Origin: Leptolyngbya sp. PCC 6406
Lineage (GTDB): Bacteria > Cyanobacteriota > Cyanobacteriia > Phormidesmidales > Phormidesmidaceae
Assembly (NCBI RefSeq): GCF_000332095.2
Contig: NZ_KI913949.1
Location: 2,287,752-2,351,751, forward strand
Length of the DNA: 64,000 nt
Direction: 5' to 3'
How positions within the stretch are numbered: position 1 is the first letter of the stretch; the number at the start of each line of letters is the position of its first letter. Below, one piece after another: positions 9,213 to 18,113 of the stretch. A program made the translations under genes and the position numbers. The notes under the pieces were generated by a model. It did no database searches. It saw only the letters and a program-made list of their open reading frames with translations, and was not told where the DNA came from.

Positions 9213-9956
9213 TCCCTAAAATTCATGGTATCTGCACCCTCAACACCCTGATGGATCCTATCTGGACTTAAGGTCTAGCCCTTCACCTTGCCTGAGAACG
9301 AAACAAATCACCCCTAACTCTTTCAAGTCTTGGTTCGAGTCTTGGAGTTATGGAAAACGCAGAAAATCCACAGGTTATGCATGCACCACTGAGGTTAAGC
9401 AGCTCTCTGCTAGCACCTACAGAGGTATACATGAAAACTTGCCTCAATACAATCCTTTTAGTAGGCAATCCGGAGCTTTACTGATTTTTTTCTTTTCTTG
9501 CTCTCCCCAGTGGATGGATGTAGATATAAATACGGATGCAAATACGGACGCAAACGTCTAGCTTCACCAACCTTCGAACGAGGAATCAAAGGTTGTAGCG
9601 ATTTAGCCAAGGGGGAGCGAATTATTACATACGGAAATACGGACAGATATAAATACCGAGAGGTTCCCTAGAGGATACTGTCACACCTACACACCCCTTA
9701 ATGCTTCTTCACCTGATGGGGAGGCCCACCCCCTGAATTGATGCGACGATTAATCTAAGGGAGCAGCGGGTAGGTTGTTTTTCTGCGAGTCCCTAATACC
9801 CCTATTTTCGCCGCGATGCTCAGGGACCAGCCCCAAGAGGCCATCGCGGCCACTAATCTCGGGGGTGATTTACTGTAAAGCTAAGTTGAGGACCATCTGG
9901 GGGCACCCGACGTGGTCTACGGCGGATTTGATAAAAAGCGGTTGTTGCCAATTCAC
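9213..9956. other. Divergent intergenic region with repeated AT-rich boxes
   Basis: About 740 bp between the surface operon and menF. I see no convincing gene; the short open frames at 9283-9468 and 9775-9960 have no recognisable product. It is AT-rich between about 9300 and 9660. It holds repeated TACGGA boxes and a twice-repeated AGATATAAATAC. Promoters of both transcription units should lie here, but I could not assign -35/-10 boxes with confidence. Confidence 0.6.
9522..9656. repeat. Repeated AGATATAAATAC and TACGGA boxes
   Basis: AGATATAAATAC occurs at 9522-9533 and 9645-9656, 123 bp apart. TACGGA occurs at 9531, 9543, 9630 and 9638. The spacing looks like regulatory iterons upstream of the surface operon. 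No known regulator is assigned. Confidence 0.6.
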
Positions 9957-11429
9957 ATGACAGTTGCGCCTTCTGCGTGTTTAACCCTTCCCCCCTACGA
10001 AACCGTTTTTCAATGGCTCAAGGTTTGCCAACACACCGCTCCCCGTTCTCGGGCTGAAACCATTGTCAGTCTTTGTTTTAGGTTGCCTCGGGTCGATCCC
10101 CTCATGGTGCTGCTGGCCCTAGCGCCGGAGCATCAGCCCCAGTGCTATCTGGAATCCCCCGCCCGCAGCCACGCGATCGCGGCTTGGGGCTCCCTGCTCG
10201 AAACCCGATTGGAAGGGCGCGACCGTTTCCAATCTGCCCATCAACACCTGACCCAGTGGCAACAACGCATCTTGCGCCCCGAGGCGATGGCAGGCCCCGG
10301 CCCCTACTTTTTCAACAGCTTTACCTTTTTCAATACCGTCGCCAATCCTGATCCCAGTCTGAATCTATCCCATACCCAGACTGACTCTGAGCCCATGGGA
10401 TCCTCACCCTTTGCCCCCGGCACCCTATTGCTCTGTCCCTGGCAGATCGTGCGGCAACACCAGCACTGTTGGGCGATAGCCAACCTGATGCTGGCTCGCC
10501 ACAGCTCCCTGGAAGCCGTCGCCCACCAAATCTGCCAGCAAATGACCCGCATTGTCCAAGTCCGGGGGCAAGGGCGATCTGGGCTGCGGGACTCGGGACG
10601 AGCTTCCGTCCCGCTCCAGCTATCGGCTCCAGCGGCAGCGACCTTTCGCGATCGCGTCACCCAAGCCCTGAAACAGATCCATGGGGGTCACCTGAGCAAA
10701 CAGGTGGTAGCCTACGCCCTAGATGTGACCAGCCCCCGCCCTTGGCAACGGGATTGGTCCCTCCAGCGGCTCCGGAGCCAGCATCCCGATTGCTACATTT
10801 TTTCCTTTAGCACCGGGGAGCAAGCCCACTTTATTGGCGCTAGTCCGGAGCGGCTCCTGAGTATTCGCCAGGGCCGACTAGTCACCGATGCCCTAGCGGG
10901 TTCCGCACCTCGGGGAGCCACCGCTAGCGAAGACCACCACATCGGCCAGACCCTCCTGAACAATCCCAAGGAGCAGAGCGAACATCGCCTGGTGGTGGAT
11001 TTCATTGTGGAGCGTCTGCAAGCCCAGGGACTCCAGCCCCGCTATGGCACACCACCGGGACTCCTACGCCTGTCCCACATCCAGCATTTGCACACCCCCA
11101 TTGGCGGCGATGTGCCCAGCCACCTTTCCCCCTTGCAACTGGTAGCGGCTCTCCATCCCACCCCCGCCGTGGCAGGCGTACCCACCGCCGCCGCCTGTGA
11201 ACAAATTCGCCAGAGCGAAGGGGGCGATCGCGGGCTCTATGCCGCCCCCTTTGGCTGGATCGATAGTCAGGGCAACAGCGAATTTATCGTCGGCATCCGC
11301 TCCGCCCTCCTCCAGGGCAATCGGGCGCGACTGTTTGCGGGGGCAGGCATCGTGGCCGGGTCCGATCCCGACCGAGAACTGGCGGAAATCCAGCTCAAAC
11401 TCCAGGCCCTAGCAGAGGCCCTGGGCTAG
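9957..11429 (+). CDS. menF: Isochorismate synthase MenF
   Basis: Chorismate-binding enzyme, 490 residues from the ATG at 9957; a GTG at 9912 would add 15 residues with no family resemblance. It converts chorismate to isochorismate, the first committed step of phylloquinone synthesis in cyanobacteria. The C-terminal catalytic half shows family motifs: FIGASPERLL, DALAGSAPRG, NPKEQSEHRLVVDFI, HTPI, HPTPAVAGVP and ERELAEI-like DRELAEIQLKLQAL at the end. The N-terminal half is divergent, as usual. menD follows on the same strand about 150 bp downstream, so the two steps are probably transcribed together across a short tandem repeat. Confidence 0.93.
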   Translation: MTVAPSACLTLPPYETVFQWLKVCQHTAPRSRAETIVSLCFRLPRVDPLMVLLALAPEHQPQCYLESPARSHAIAAWGSLLETRLEGRDRFQSAHQHLTQWQQRILRPEAMAGPGPYFFNSFTFFNTVANPDPSLNLSHTQTDSEPMGSSPFAPGTLLLCPWQIVRQHQHCWAIANLMLARHSSLEAVAHQICQQMTRIVQVRGQGRSGLRDSGRASVPLQLSAPAAATFRDRVTQALKQIHGGHLSKQVVAYALDVTSPRPWQRDWSLQRLRSQHPDCYIFSFSTGEQAHFIGASPERLLSIRQGRLVTDALAGSAPRGATASEDHHIGQTLLNNPKEQSEHRLVVDFIVERLQAQGLQPRYGTPPGLLRLSHIQHLHTPIGGDVPSHLSPLQLVAALHPTPAVAGVPTAAACEQIRQSEGGDRGLYAAPFGWIDSQGNSEFIVGIRSALLQGNRARLFAGAGIVAGSDPDRELAEIQLKLQALAEALG

Positions 11430-11435
11430 TACTGC

Positions 11436-11519
11436 AAGGCAGAAGGATGAAGGCAGAAGGATGAAGGCAGAAGGATGAAGGCAGAAGGATGAAGGCAGAA
11501 GGATGAAGGCAGAAGGATA
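11436..11519 (+). repeat. 14-bp minisatellite, six copies
   Basis: AAGGCAGAAGGATG is repeated six times head to tail with the last base changed in the final copy. It fills the menF-menD spacer, beginning seven bases after the menF stop. Confidence 0.95.
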
Positions 11520-11583
11520 TACAAGGGTTTTTGCCTTGGCAGATAGGTGCTTTACTTACGCCCTACGGTACTAGGTTGTCGCC

Positions 11584-13470
11584 ATGCTAGATCTGCGCAC
11601 ACCCAACGCCCTCTGGGCCTCAGTGCTGGTGGAAACCCTAGTGCGTCTGGGGCTACAAACGGCGGTGATTTCCCCCGGCTCACGGTCCACTCCCCTGACT
11701 CTGGCCTTTGCCCAGCACCCCGCCGTGGATAGCCTGCCAATTCTAGATGAACGCTCCGCCAGCTTCTTTGCCCTGGGGCGATCGCGGGCTGGGGGGCGCG
11801 GCGTAGTCCTCGTCTGTACCTCCGGCACCGCAGGGGCCAACTATTTCCCAGCGGTGATCGAGGCCCAGGAAAGTCAGGTTCCCCTACTCATCCTCACCGC
11901 TGATCGTCCTCCAGAACTGAGGGACTGTGCCTCGGGCCAAACCATTGACCAACAAAAACTGTTTGGCACCTATCCCAACTACTACGGCGAGCTACCGCTG
12001 CCAGAAGCCAGTAAGCCACTGCTGCGATACCTGCGCCAAGCGATCGCAGTAGCTTGGCACCAGGCCCACGCCCCCCACGGCGGCCCCGTCCACCTCAACT
12101 GCCCCTTCCGCGATCCCCTCGCCCCGGTCATAGACCAAGGATTGACCTTGGATTTAGGGACTGATTTCTTTGATCACCTAGAAAAATTCAACATTCAACC
12201 AGGGCAACCATCGGCAGGGAGGAGCCAGGAGCCAGGAGCTAGGAGCCAGAAGTCAGGAATCAGGAGCCACCCCAACACCCCAACACCCCAATACCCCAAC
12301 ACCCCAATACCCCAACACCCCAACACCCCAATACCCCAATACCCCACCGGCCTCATCATCGCCGGACCCGCACAGCCTCTAGATCCCATTGCCTATTGCC
12401 AAGCCATCGCCCACATTGCCCAATGTCTGGGATGGCCCGTCCTAGCAGAGGGACTGTCGCCCTTACGCAACCACGGGAGTATGGTGCCGGGGCTGATCAT
12501 CCACTACGACGCCATCCTGCGACATGGTGAGCATCGAGAGGCATTGAAACCAGAACAGGTGATCCAGATCGGCCCATTGCCTACGAGTAAGGAACTGCGG
12601 CAGTGGCTGGCAGAGGTAGATCCGCTGCGGTGGGTCGTGATGGGGTGCAATCGCAATCAAGATCCCCTCCATGGCCGCACGGTACAGTGGTCAGGAACCG
12701 TCGCCGATCTCGCCGCTACCCTATCTCTGCCTGCGGCCCCGATGGCTAACCCCTACCGCGAGCAATGGCAGCAGTGGAACACCATGGCCCAAAAGCGTTT
12801 GGAGCGGGCCATGGTGGCCACGGCGGATTTATTTGAGGGCAAGCTAGCGTGGTTGATGCCCCAGGTCTTGCCGCCGGGAACAGCGGTGTTTATCGCCAAC
12901 AGCAGTCCCGTGCGGGATGTGGAATGGTTTTGGCCCGTTTGCGATCGCGGCTTGCGGCCCCACTTCAGTCGGGGGGCCAACGGCATTGATGGCACCCTCT
13001 CCACCGCCCTGGGAATGGCCCACGGGGGCAGCGGCAGTGTCCTCATCACGGGGGATCTGGCCCTGCTCCATGACAGCAATGGCTTTTTGAGTCGTCCCCA
13101 ACTGCGGGGACACCTGACAATTGTGCTGCTGAATAATCAGGGGGGCGGCATTTTTGAGATGCTGCCGGTGGCGCAGATGGAGCCTATATTTGAATCCTTC
13201 TTTGCCACACCCCAGCAGGTGGACTTTGCCTGCCTCTGCGCCGCCTACGGCGTGGAGTATGAACGGATTGAAACTTGGCCCCAGTTGACAGCGCTGCTCA
13301 AGGAGCTGCCCCCAGCGGGAATTCGGCTCCTGGAACTGCGCAGCGATCGCAAACGAGATGCCCAACGCCGCCGTCAATTACTTACGGACCTAGCCCGACC
13401 ACCCCTCGCACCCACTGACGCACAGCCCGCCGAAAGGCACGACGACCTTGGTGGTGATGGGTTTGAATGA
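11584..13470 (+). CDS. menD: SEPHCHC synthase MenD
   Basis: Thiamine-diphosphate enzyme, 628 residues, joining isochorismate and 2-oxoglutarate in phylloquinone synthesis. The N-terminal domain has the MenD signatures SPGSRSTPLTLAF, DERSASFFALG and CTSGTAGANYFPAVIEA. The C-terminal ThDP domain has RGANGIDGTLSTALG, ITGDLALLHD and NNQGGGIFEMLP. Residues about 212-255, at the junction of the first and middle domains, are a low-complexity insertion (PNTPIPQ repeats) encoded by CCCCAACA/CCCCAATA tandem repeats and GGAGCCAG-type repeats. The same repeats occur at other loci here. Because the frame and all catalytic motifs are intact, the enzyme is probably functional with an exposed loop. Confidence 0.94.
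   Translation: MLDLRTPNALWASVLVETLVRLGLQTAVISPGSRSTPLTLAFAQHPAVDSLPILDERSASFFALGRSRAGGRGVVLVCTSGTAGANYFPAVIEAQESQVPLLILTADRPPELRDCASGQTIDQQKLFGTYPNYYGELPLPEASKPLLRYLRQAIAVAWHQAHAPHGGPVHLNCPFRDPLAPVIDQGLTLDLGTDFFDHLEKFNIQPGQPSAGRSQEPGARSQKSGIRSHPNTPTPQYPNTPIPQHPNTPIPQYPTGLIIAGPAQPLDPIAYCQAIAHIAQCLGWPVLAEGLSPLRNHGSMVPGLIIHYDAILRHGEHREALKPEQVIQIGPLPTSKELRQWLAEVDPLRWVVMGCNRNQDPLHGRTVQWSGTVADLAATLSLPAAPMANPYREQWQQWNTMAQKRLERAMVATADLFEGKLAWLMPQVLPPGTAVFIANSSPVRDVEWFWPVCDRGLRPHFSRGANGIDGTLSTALGMAHGGSGSVLITGDLALLHDSNGFLSRPQLRGHLTIVLLNNQGGGIFEMLPVAQMEPIFESFFATPQQVDFACLCAAYGVEYERIETWPQLTALLKELPPAGIRLLELRSDRKRDAQRRRQLLTDLARPPLAPTDAQPAERHDDLGGDGFE
12219..12347 (+). repeat. Repeat insertion within menD
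   Basis: An AGGAGCCAGGAGC-type stretch (12219-12268) is followed by alternating CCCCAACA and CCCCAATA octamers (about 12269-12346). The same octamers recur in the M50 peptidase gene near 19788. The insertion is in frame. Confidence 0.88.
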
Positions 13471-13772
13471 GTCTTGGAAGCTAATGATCAGGGCGAGTTG
13501 CTCAATATTGATATCAAATCCTGTCTGTACAGCCCCGATTCGTAGGGGCATTGCAGTGCAATGTCCCTACAAGGTATCCGTTTCGAATCGGGGTTTTGTG
13601 AGTCGGATTCGGTATGAGATCACACCGGGCAATACTGATGACCGTAAGCCGGTGGAGAGCTTGCTCAATGGTCAATGTCATCTTTGGCTTAATTGCTGAC
13701 TGCCATCAGCCCAAGAAGCCATCGCTCAATCTTGACTTTGCTCTCCCTCAAGCCGCTTAACCCGAACTCAGG
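13471..13772. other. Spacer between menD and the YdcF-like gene
   Basis: About 300 bp between two convergent genes. The only clear structure is the nested inverted repeat at 13533-13593, which could act as a terminator for menD. A small plus-strand frame from 13448 looks non-coding. Confidence 0.5.
13533..13593. repeat. Nested inverted repeat with GTAGGGGC hairpin
   Basis: The outer arms CCCCGATTCG (13533-13542) and CGAATCGGGG (13584-13593) are perfectly complementary. Within them lies the palindrome GTAGGGGCATTGCA/TGCAATGTCCCTAC (13542-13570). The inner element belongs to the GTAGGGGC family and may have inserted in the loop of an older hairpin. Confidence 0.78.
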
Positions 13773-14420
13773 TTAATCCAATTGCCCCTGATGTTCACAG
13801 GTGTAGGTCAGTCGATCCCACAACGCCATATCCACAGCGCTGAGAGGAGCCAAAGAGGCACAAGGGGGATTATAGACCTGGCTGATAACCACCCATCCCA
13901 GACCCCGTAAGAGATCTAGCGCAGTTTTCAGAGGTCGTTCCTGATTACCAGGAACACCCTGCTCCGGAACGCTCACCATCTCCACCCAGATACCGTGACC
14001 ACCCAACATGATCCGACCCAGCCAGCGGGCACGGATCACATGGGTTCCGGACGTGACCACCCGCACCCGTCGCACCCCCCAACTTTGCAGTGTCGGCAGG
14101 CTGTAGCGAAAATTGTCAAAGGTGGAGAAGGCACAGGTTTCCAGCCAAACCTGGTTCAGGGGGGCTGCCGCTTGCTCAAAGAGGCGGCGGATACAGGGAT
14201 CGGGGGATCCTCGTGAAATCAAAATCGGTTGGCTCAGCCCCTGGGCGACTTGCTCTGCCAAATACATTTCGCGACGAATGCTGCCTCCCAGCATCAGGAT
14301 GGCATCAGGGTTAGGGCGCTGGGCACCTCGGTAAAGGCTGCTGCCGGTGATAATACCCCAACTCGTCAAGAGCAGGAGCAGTAATAGGCTGACCCATCGC
14401 TGCCATCGCTGTCTCGCCAT
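13773..14420 (-). CDS. YdcF/SanA-family (DUF218) protein
   Basis: A 215-residue protein with one N-terminal membrane segment (WVSLLLLLLLTSWGIITG). It is followed by a DUF218 fold: PDAILMLGGSIRREMYLAEQ, QPILISRGSPDP, FSTFDNFRYSLP and VRVVTSGTHVIRARWLG. Members of this family (SanA, ElyC, YdcF) act at the envelope, but their chemistry is poorly defined. The protein is probably anchored in the inner membrane with the domain in the periplasm. It follows tenA on the same strand, about 84 bp downstream. No specific substrate can be assigned. Confidence 0.82.
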   Translation of the reverse strand: MARQRWQRWVSLLLLLLLTSWGIITGSSLYRGAQRPNPDAILMLGGSIRREMYLAEQVAQGLSQPILISRGSPDPCIRRLFEQAAAPLNQVWLETCAFSTFDNFRYSLPTLQSWGVRRVRVVTSGTHVIRARWLGRIMLGGHGIWVEMVSVPEQGVPGNQERPLKTALDLLRGLGWVVISQVYNPPCASLAPLSAVDMALWDRLTYTCEHQGQLD

Positions 14421-14504
14421 ACTCTGTTCCTGGGATGCTCTGCTGGAATGTCCTGGATTTGGTATCAGATCCGAGAAATGAATCCGAGAAATTGATCCGA
14501 TAGC

Positions 14505-15125
14505 CTACGCCTGGTAGGCCATTTGCCAAAAGGCTTGTTCCAGAGCCGCCACCCGAAGGAAGCTCGCTTCTGCTTGGGCTTGTTCTGTGTGGGTGGCGGT
14601 GACGAGGCTGGTGTTGGCTTGGGCTGCTAGAAGCCCCACATAGTCGGTAAAACCGGGATTGCCCCAGCGCTCTGCAAATTCTCCATAGGGTTCAACCATG
14701 GGACCAGGGAGTTGCCAGCCCTGGTTGTAGGCATATTCAATGGCCCACAGGGCGGTGGCTTGAACCGGATAGGGGGCATGGACCAAATTACCCATGAAGT
14801 CGCAGTAGATCTGGCAGGTCTCTTGGCGAGGAATGTCTAGGCCGAGGGACCGCGATGTCGCCTGGTCTCGAAACCAAGCTAGTTCATCCTGGAGTGCCTG
14901 TAACCCGCTGAGGAGTACGTCGAAGTGGTTTAGGGGGGCTGTCGCTAGGGTGCGAGCTAAAAACCGGGTAAATTCTGTCACAAAGAGATAATCTTGCACG
15001 AGCCAGGTATTGAACTGCTCCGGGCGAATTGTACCCCCTTGGCACTGGGTCAAAAAGGGATGCACTGTGGCCTGTTTCCAGGCAGGAGCATGGGTTTTGA
15101 GGAGAGTTTCACAAGTCAAAATCAT
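14505..15125 (-). CDS. tenA: TenA/thiaminase II-family protein
   Basis: TenA-like all-helical protein of 206 residues from the ATG at 15125 (MILTCETLLKTHAPAWKQAT); the frame extends to 15179 but those residues lack family similarity. Family features are HPFLTQCQGGTIRPEQFNTW, QDYLFVTEFTRFLA, ALWAIEYAYNQGW and the C-terminal EQAFWQMAY. TenA enzymes salvage thiamine pyrimidine by hydrolysing base-degraded thiamine. The active-site Cys and Glu of the family were not placed with certainty, so a non-thiamine role remains open. No TPP riboswitch is visible upstream. The start is only 13 bp from that of the divergent potassium channel gene. Confidence 0.8.
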   Translation of the reverse strand: MILTCETLLKTHAPAWKQATVHPFLTQCQGGTIRPEQFNTWLVQDYLFVTEFTRFLARTLATAPLNHFDVLLSGLQALQDELAWFRDQATSRSLGLDIPRQETCQIYCDFMGNLVHAPYPVQATALWAIEYAYNQGWQLPGPMVEPYGEFAERWGNPGFTDYVGLLAAQANTSLVTATHTEQAQAEASFLRVAALEQAFWQMAYQA

Positions 15126-15138
15126 GTAGGAGAGGGCT

Positions 15139-16044
15139 ATGGCTGTGGGTAAATCTGTTCGTCGTCCATCCCAGCGCATCGCTACGCGGGATGGAGAGTT
15201 CCCTAATATTGTAAGGATTGGGACTCGCCAAGCTCCGTGGCGGGATCTTTACCACCTTCTTTTGACTATTTCCTGGGTTGGGTTTGTCGCTCTTTTACTC
15301 TGTACCTACCTGGTGATCAACAGTGTCTTTGCCCTCGCCTATTGGCTGGGAGAAGATGCGATCGCGAATGCCGATCCTGACGCTTTCCTAGATGCCTTTT
15401 TTTTCAGCGTACAGACCATGGCCTCCATTGGCTATGGCGCGATGTATCCCCAAACCCTCTATGGGCATTGGCTTGTGGTACTGGAGTCCTTTGTGGGCCT
15501 CCTGTTTATTGCGATGGCAACGGGAATGGTGTTTGCTCGATTTTCCATCCCTACCTCCCGCATTGTGTTCAGCCACTATGCCGTAGTGGCCCCCATGAAC
15601 GGAATCCCTACCTTGATGTTTCGCACGGCAAACCAGCGCCGCAACCGCATTCTAGAGGCGCAGCTTTGGGTCACCCTGGTACGGGATGAGGAAACGGCGG
15701 AGGGAGAGCAGTTGCGCCGCTTCTATGACCTCAAACTCACCCGTGCCCACACCCCCCTATTTGCCCTCACTTGGACCGCCATGCACCCTATTGATACCTT
15801 GAGTCCCCTCTACGGCGAAACCCAAGCCTCCCTAGCCCACTGCCAGGGGGAAATCATTGTGATCCTCACGGGTATGGATGAGACTATTTCCCAAACTATC
15901 CACGCTCGTCATTCTTTTATCGCAGATGAAATCCTCTGGAGCCACCGTTTTGAGGATATTCTTGGTTGGCTGGGAGATCGCCGCAGTATTGACTATCGCC
16001 GCTTTGATCAGGTCACATCCCTGGCCCCGTCGGCCCCGAAGTAA
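15139..16044 (+). CDS. KirBac-type inward rectifier potassium channel
   Basis: A 301-residue protein with the two-helix channel plan: TM1 at about residues 40-62, pore helix and selectivity filter TMASIGYG at 93-100, TM2 at about 110-135 ([20 protein letters not shown]). A cytoplasmic immunoglobulin-like rectification domain follows from about 140 ([40 protein letters not shown]). Residues preceding the filter match the KirBac pattern. It conducts K+ across the inner membrane and may be gated by ligands at the C-terminal domain. Its 3' end overlaps the convergent lipA gene by 32 bp. Confidence 0.92.
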   Translation: MAVGKSVRRPSQRIATRDGEFPNIVRIGTRQAPWRDLYHLLLTISWVGFVALLLCTYLVINSVFALAYWLGEDAIANADPDAFLDAFFFSVQTMASIGYGAMYPQTLYGHWLVVLESFVGLLFIAMATGMVFARFSIPTSRIVFSHYAVVAPMNGIPTLMFRTANQRRNRILEAQLWVTLVRDEETAEGEQLRRFYDLKLTRAHTPLFALTWTAMHPIDTLSPLYGETQASLAHCQGEIIVILTGMDETISQTIHARHSFIADEILWSHRFEDILGWLGDRRSIDYRRFDQVTSLAPSAPK

Positions 16045-16921
16045 GGAAAACTGGCCGGGGATGGGCCTTCATCAGGGTCTGAACCTGCTCTGCGTGGTAA
16101 GAACTGCGAGTCAGGGGAGAAGACACCACCTGGAGAAACCCTAGGGCTTCTCCCGCCTCCCGCCATGCGTCAAACTGTTCTGGGTTAATGAAGGCTTGGA
16201 GGTCTAGATGCTTGGCACTGGGCTGGAGATATTGACCAATGGTGAGAATATCGCAGTCTACGGCCCGTAGATCCGCCATGACTTGACGCACTTCGGCATC
16301 GGTTTCCCCTAAGCCCACCATGATGCCGGATTTGGTGTAGACCCAGGGGGCCAGGTCACGGGTCCGGCGGAGTAGTTCCAGCGATCGCGCATAATCCCCC
16401 TGGGGACGGACGCGCCGGTAGAGACGGGGAACCGTTTCTGTATTGTGATTGAGCACATCGGGGCGGGCAAGAAGGAGAATCTCTAGGGCTTCCCACTGGC
16501 CACAGAGGTCAGGAATCAGCACCTCAATGGTGGTGTGAGGGGACACCTGACGGATCTCTTCAATACAGCGCACAAATTGAGATGCGCCGCCATCGGGTAG
16601 GTCATCCCGATTCACTGAGGTAATCACCACATGGCTCAGGTTCATGCGCCGCACCGCCTCCGCCAGTCGCTGGGGCTCGGTGGGATCTAGGGCTTGGGGC
16701 TTTTTCTCAAAGTCAATATCGCAGTAGGGGCAGGCACGGGTGCAGGCTGGCCCCATGATCAAAAAGGTGGCGGTGCCTGCGTTGAAGCATTCGCCAATAT
16801 TGGGACAGGAGGCTTCTTCGCAGACGGTGTTGAGGGAGAGGTCACGCAGCAAAGATGTGACGCTGCCGATCCGTTCCCATTGGGGTGCTTTCACCCGGAG
16901 CCAATCTGGTTTGACTACCAC
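16013..16921 (-). CDS. lipA: Lipoyl synthase LipA
   Basis: Radical-SAM enzyme of 302 residues that inserts two sulfurs into octanoyl groups of lipoyl domains. It carries the auxiliary-cluster cysteines C34-X4-C39-X5-C45 ([12 protein letters not shown]) and the radical-SAM cysteines C60-X3-C64-X2-C67 ([10 protein letters not shown]). Other family motifs are [34 protein letters not shown] and [10 protein letters not shown]. The last 32 bp overlap the channel gene on the other strand. Full length and intact. Confidence 0.96.
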   Translation of the reverse strand: MVVKPDWLRVKAPQWERIGSVTSLLRDLSLNTVCEEASCPNIGECFNAGTATFLIMGPACTRACPYCDIDFEKKPQALDPTEPQRLAEAVRRMNLSHVVITSVNRDDLPDGGASQFVRCIEEIRQVSPHTTIEVLIPDLCGQWEALEILLLARPDVLNHNTETVPRLYRRVRPQGDYARSLELLRRTRDLAPWVYTKSGIMVGLGETDAEVRQVMADLRAVDCDILTIGQYLQPSAKHLDLQAFINPEQFDAWREAGEALGFLQVVSSPLTRSSYHAEQVQTLMKAHPRPVFLTSGPTGPGM

Positions 16922-16950
16922 GAGCCTGTGTCCTGAAGAGTTGCCAGCCT

Positions 16951-17310
16951 TTATCCTAACTGCCTAATGGTGGAGTTTAATTGCCCAATACGTAATCGGT
17001 TGCCATCAGGATCGGTCAGGTGTACTTCGCGCGCCCACGGTTGATCCTCAACTTCGGTGTTAAACTCGGCAGCAATTTCATCAACATTATTGACATATAA
17101 ATATATGAGTGTGTTTGGTCTGGCGTCGCCTTCATGCTCTGATAGGTGAAGGGCATTTAGACCGCGCCGTAGAAACAGATACAGGGGAAATTCCGGGGCG
17201 AAGCGGTGTTCTCCTTCAATCACAAATCCAAGCCGAGCGTACCATTTTGCAGTTTCACGGGCATCCACAACGCGAAAGATTGGGACAAGTTCTTCGGGCA
17301 TGAGGATCAC
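16951..17310 (-). CDS. Glyoxalase/bleomycin-resistance (VOC) family protein
   Basis: A 119-residue single VOC module: [24 protein letters not shown], then [18 protein letters not shown], then [18 protein letters not shown], the usual closing beta-strand with DPDGN. Split copies of this beta-alpha-beta-beta-beta fold bind metals or sequester bleomycin-type drugs. The bleomycin-binding type is suggested by length and the [11 protein letters not shown] motif, but the substrate is unknown. It lies about 30 bp upstream of lipA on the same strand and could be cotranscribed. Confidence 0.85.
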   Translation of the reverse strand: MILMPEELVPIFRVVDARETAKWYARLGFVIEGEHRFAPEFPLYLFLRRGLNALHLSEHEGDARPNTLIYLYVNNVDEIAAEFNTEVEDQPWAREVHLTDPDGNRLRIGQLNSTIRQLG

Positions 17311-17883
17311 TCTCTATCCGACGGTTGGCATTGGAAGCGGCTTGCAAATAGTCTAGCTAGGCCCACGGCGGTTAAAACCGCTGCTATAGATAACGAAGTC
17401 GGCCTTCGCCGACTCACTAACCTGCGTTAGCGAAGTGGTGCATGGCGTTAAGGCACGGCTTCGCCTTTTATGTTGCTTGTGAAACGCGAAGCAATGCACG
17501 GTAGACATGCCGCGCCTAGGGGAAAGGGGCACAGGATTTCTGCCCTTTTCCAGTACATAAGGATTGAAATGACGACCTGCGGGATCCCACCAATGACCCA
17601 GGGGATGAACTGGCTGAGCCAGAGGGGATTGCCGCCGCGATCTCACTCTACCAATTGCTGAACAGTAATGGCAGCACTGTTGAGTCAGATAGATGAGCCA
17701 CATAGACGCGATCGCACCCTAGGTGTGTAGTCAGGCAAAAATTTCACCTAATCGAAGTGGAACCGCTTGGGCAAAATATCGGTTTTGCATAAAAAGCATC
17801 TTACCTAGCAGAAAGATGGACAACTGGGGACGTTATGGGCCTTGCCCCATACCTCCAACCCTTCCGATGAGGCATTGCGAACC
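17311..17883. other. Repeat-bearing intergenic region
   Basis: About 570 bp. It holds the double hairpin at 17368-17413 and, downstream, short complementary segments around GGCACGGCTTCGCC. I see no RNA gene. The minus-strand frame 17353-17703 runs through the repeat and has no protein family features. A single GGATTGAAAT near 17561 resembles the end of a CRISPR repeat but stands alone. Confidence 0.55.
17368..17413. repeat. Double-hairpin interspersed repeat
   Basis: GCGGTTAAAACCGC (17368-17381) is followed by a second stem GTCGGC/GCCGAC with a CTTC loop (17398-17413). The two-stem form resembles repeats scattered in many cyanobacterial genomes. Confidence 0.75.
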
Positions 17884-18045
17884 ATGTTTGGACTGATTGA
17901 AGTATTGCCGATTCTGTTTGCTGTGGCGATGTTCAAGCTGTGGCTGGATGACGTGAACAAACCGAAGCCTGCACCGAAGAAGCCTGACGATGAGCTGAAA
18001 AAGGTCATCGCGGAGTATCTGGCTCAGGCTCTCTCTGAGCCCTAG
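17884..18045 (+). CDS. Small single-pass membrane protein (hypothetical)
   Basis: A 53-residue frame starting with the ATG at 17884; an ATG at 17842 would add 14 polar residues. It has one hydrophobic segment (GLIEVLPILFAVAMFKLWL), a proline/lysine linker (NKPKPAPKKP) and an amphipathic C-terminal helix (DELKKVIAEYLAQAL). The organisation, with membrane helix, charged linker and helix, looks like a real small protein rather than a chance frame. Family unknown. It ends 68 bp before the PEP-CTERM gene. Confidence 0.5.
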   Translation: MFGLIEVLPILFAVAMFKLWLDDVNKPKPAPKKPDDELKKVIAEYLAQALSEP

Positions 18046-18113
18046 GGCAAGTTTTAGTCAGCAGAGGCGCAATGCCCCTCTTAGGAATTTACTCAATTGC
18101 AGGTTTTTCTACC

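Noticed and set aside
9325-9350. GGTTCGAGTC resembling a tRNA T-loop
   Set aside because: No matching acceptor, D or anticodon arms around it.
12269-12346. Possible CRISPR array
   Set aside because: The repeats are contiguous 8-bp units without unique spacers and are translated within menD.
17535-17575. GGATTGAAAT resembling a CRISPR repeat end
   Set aside because: Only a single copy; no second repeat at spacer distance and no cas genes in the window.
17353-17703. 116-codon minus-strand frame
   Set aside because: It runs through a palindromic repeat, has no family similarity and composition unlike protein-coding sequence.
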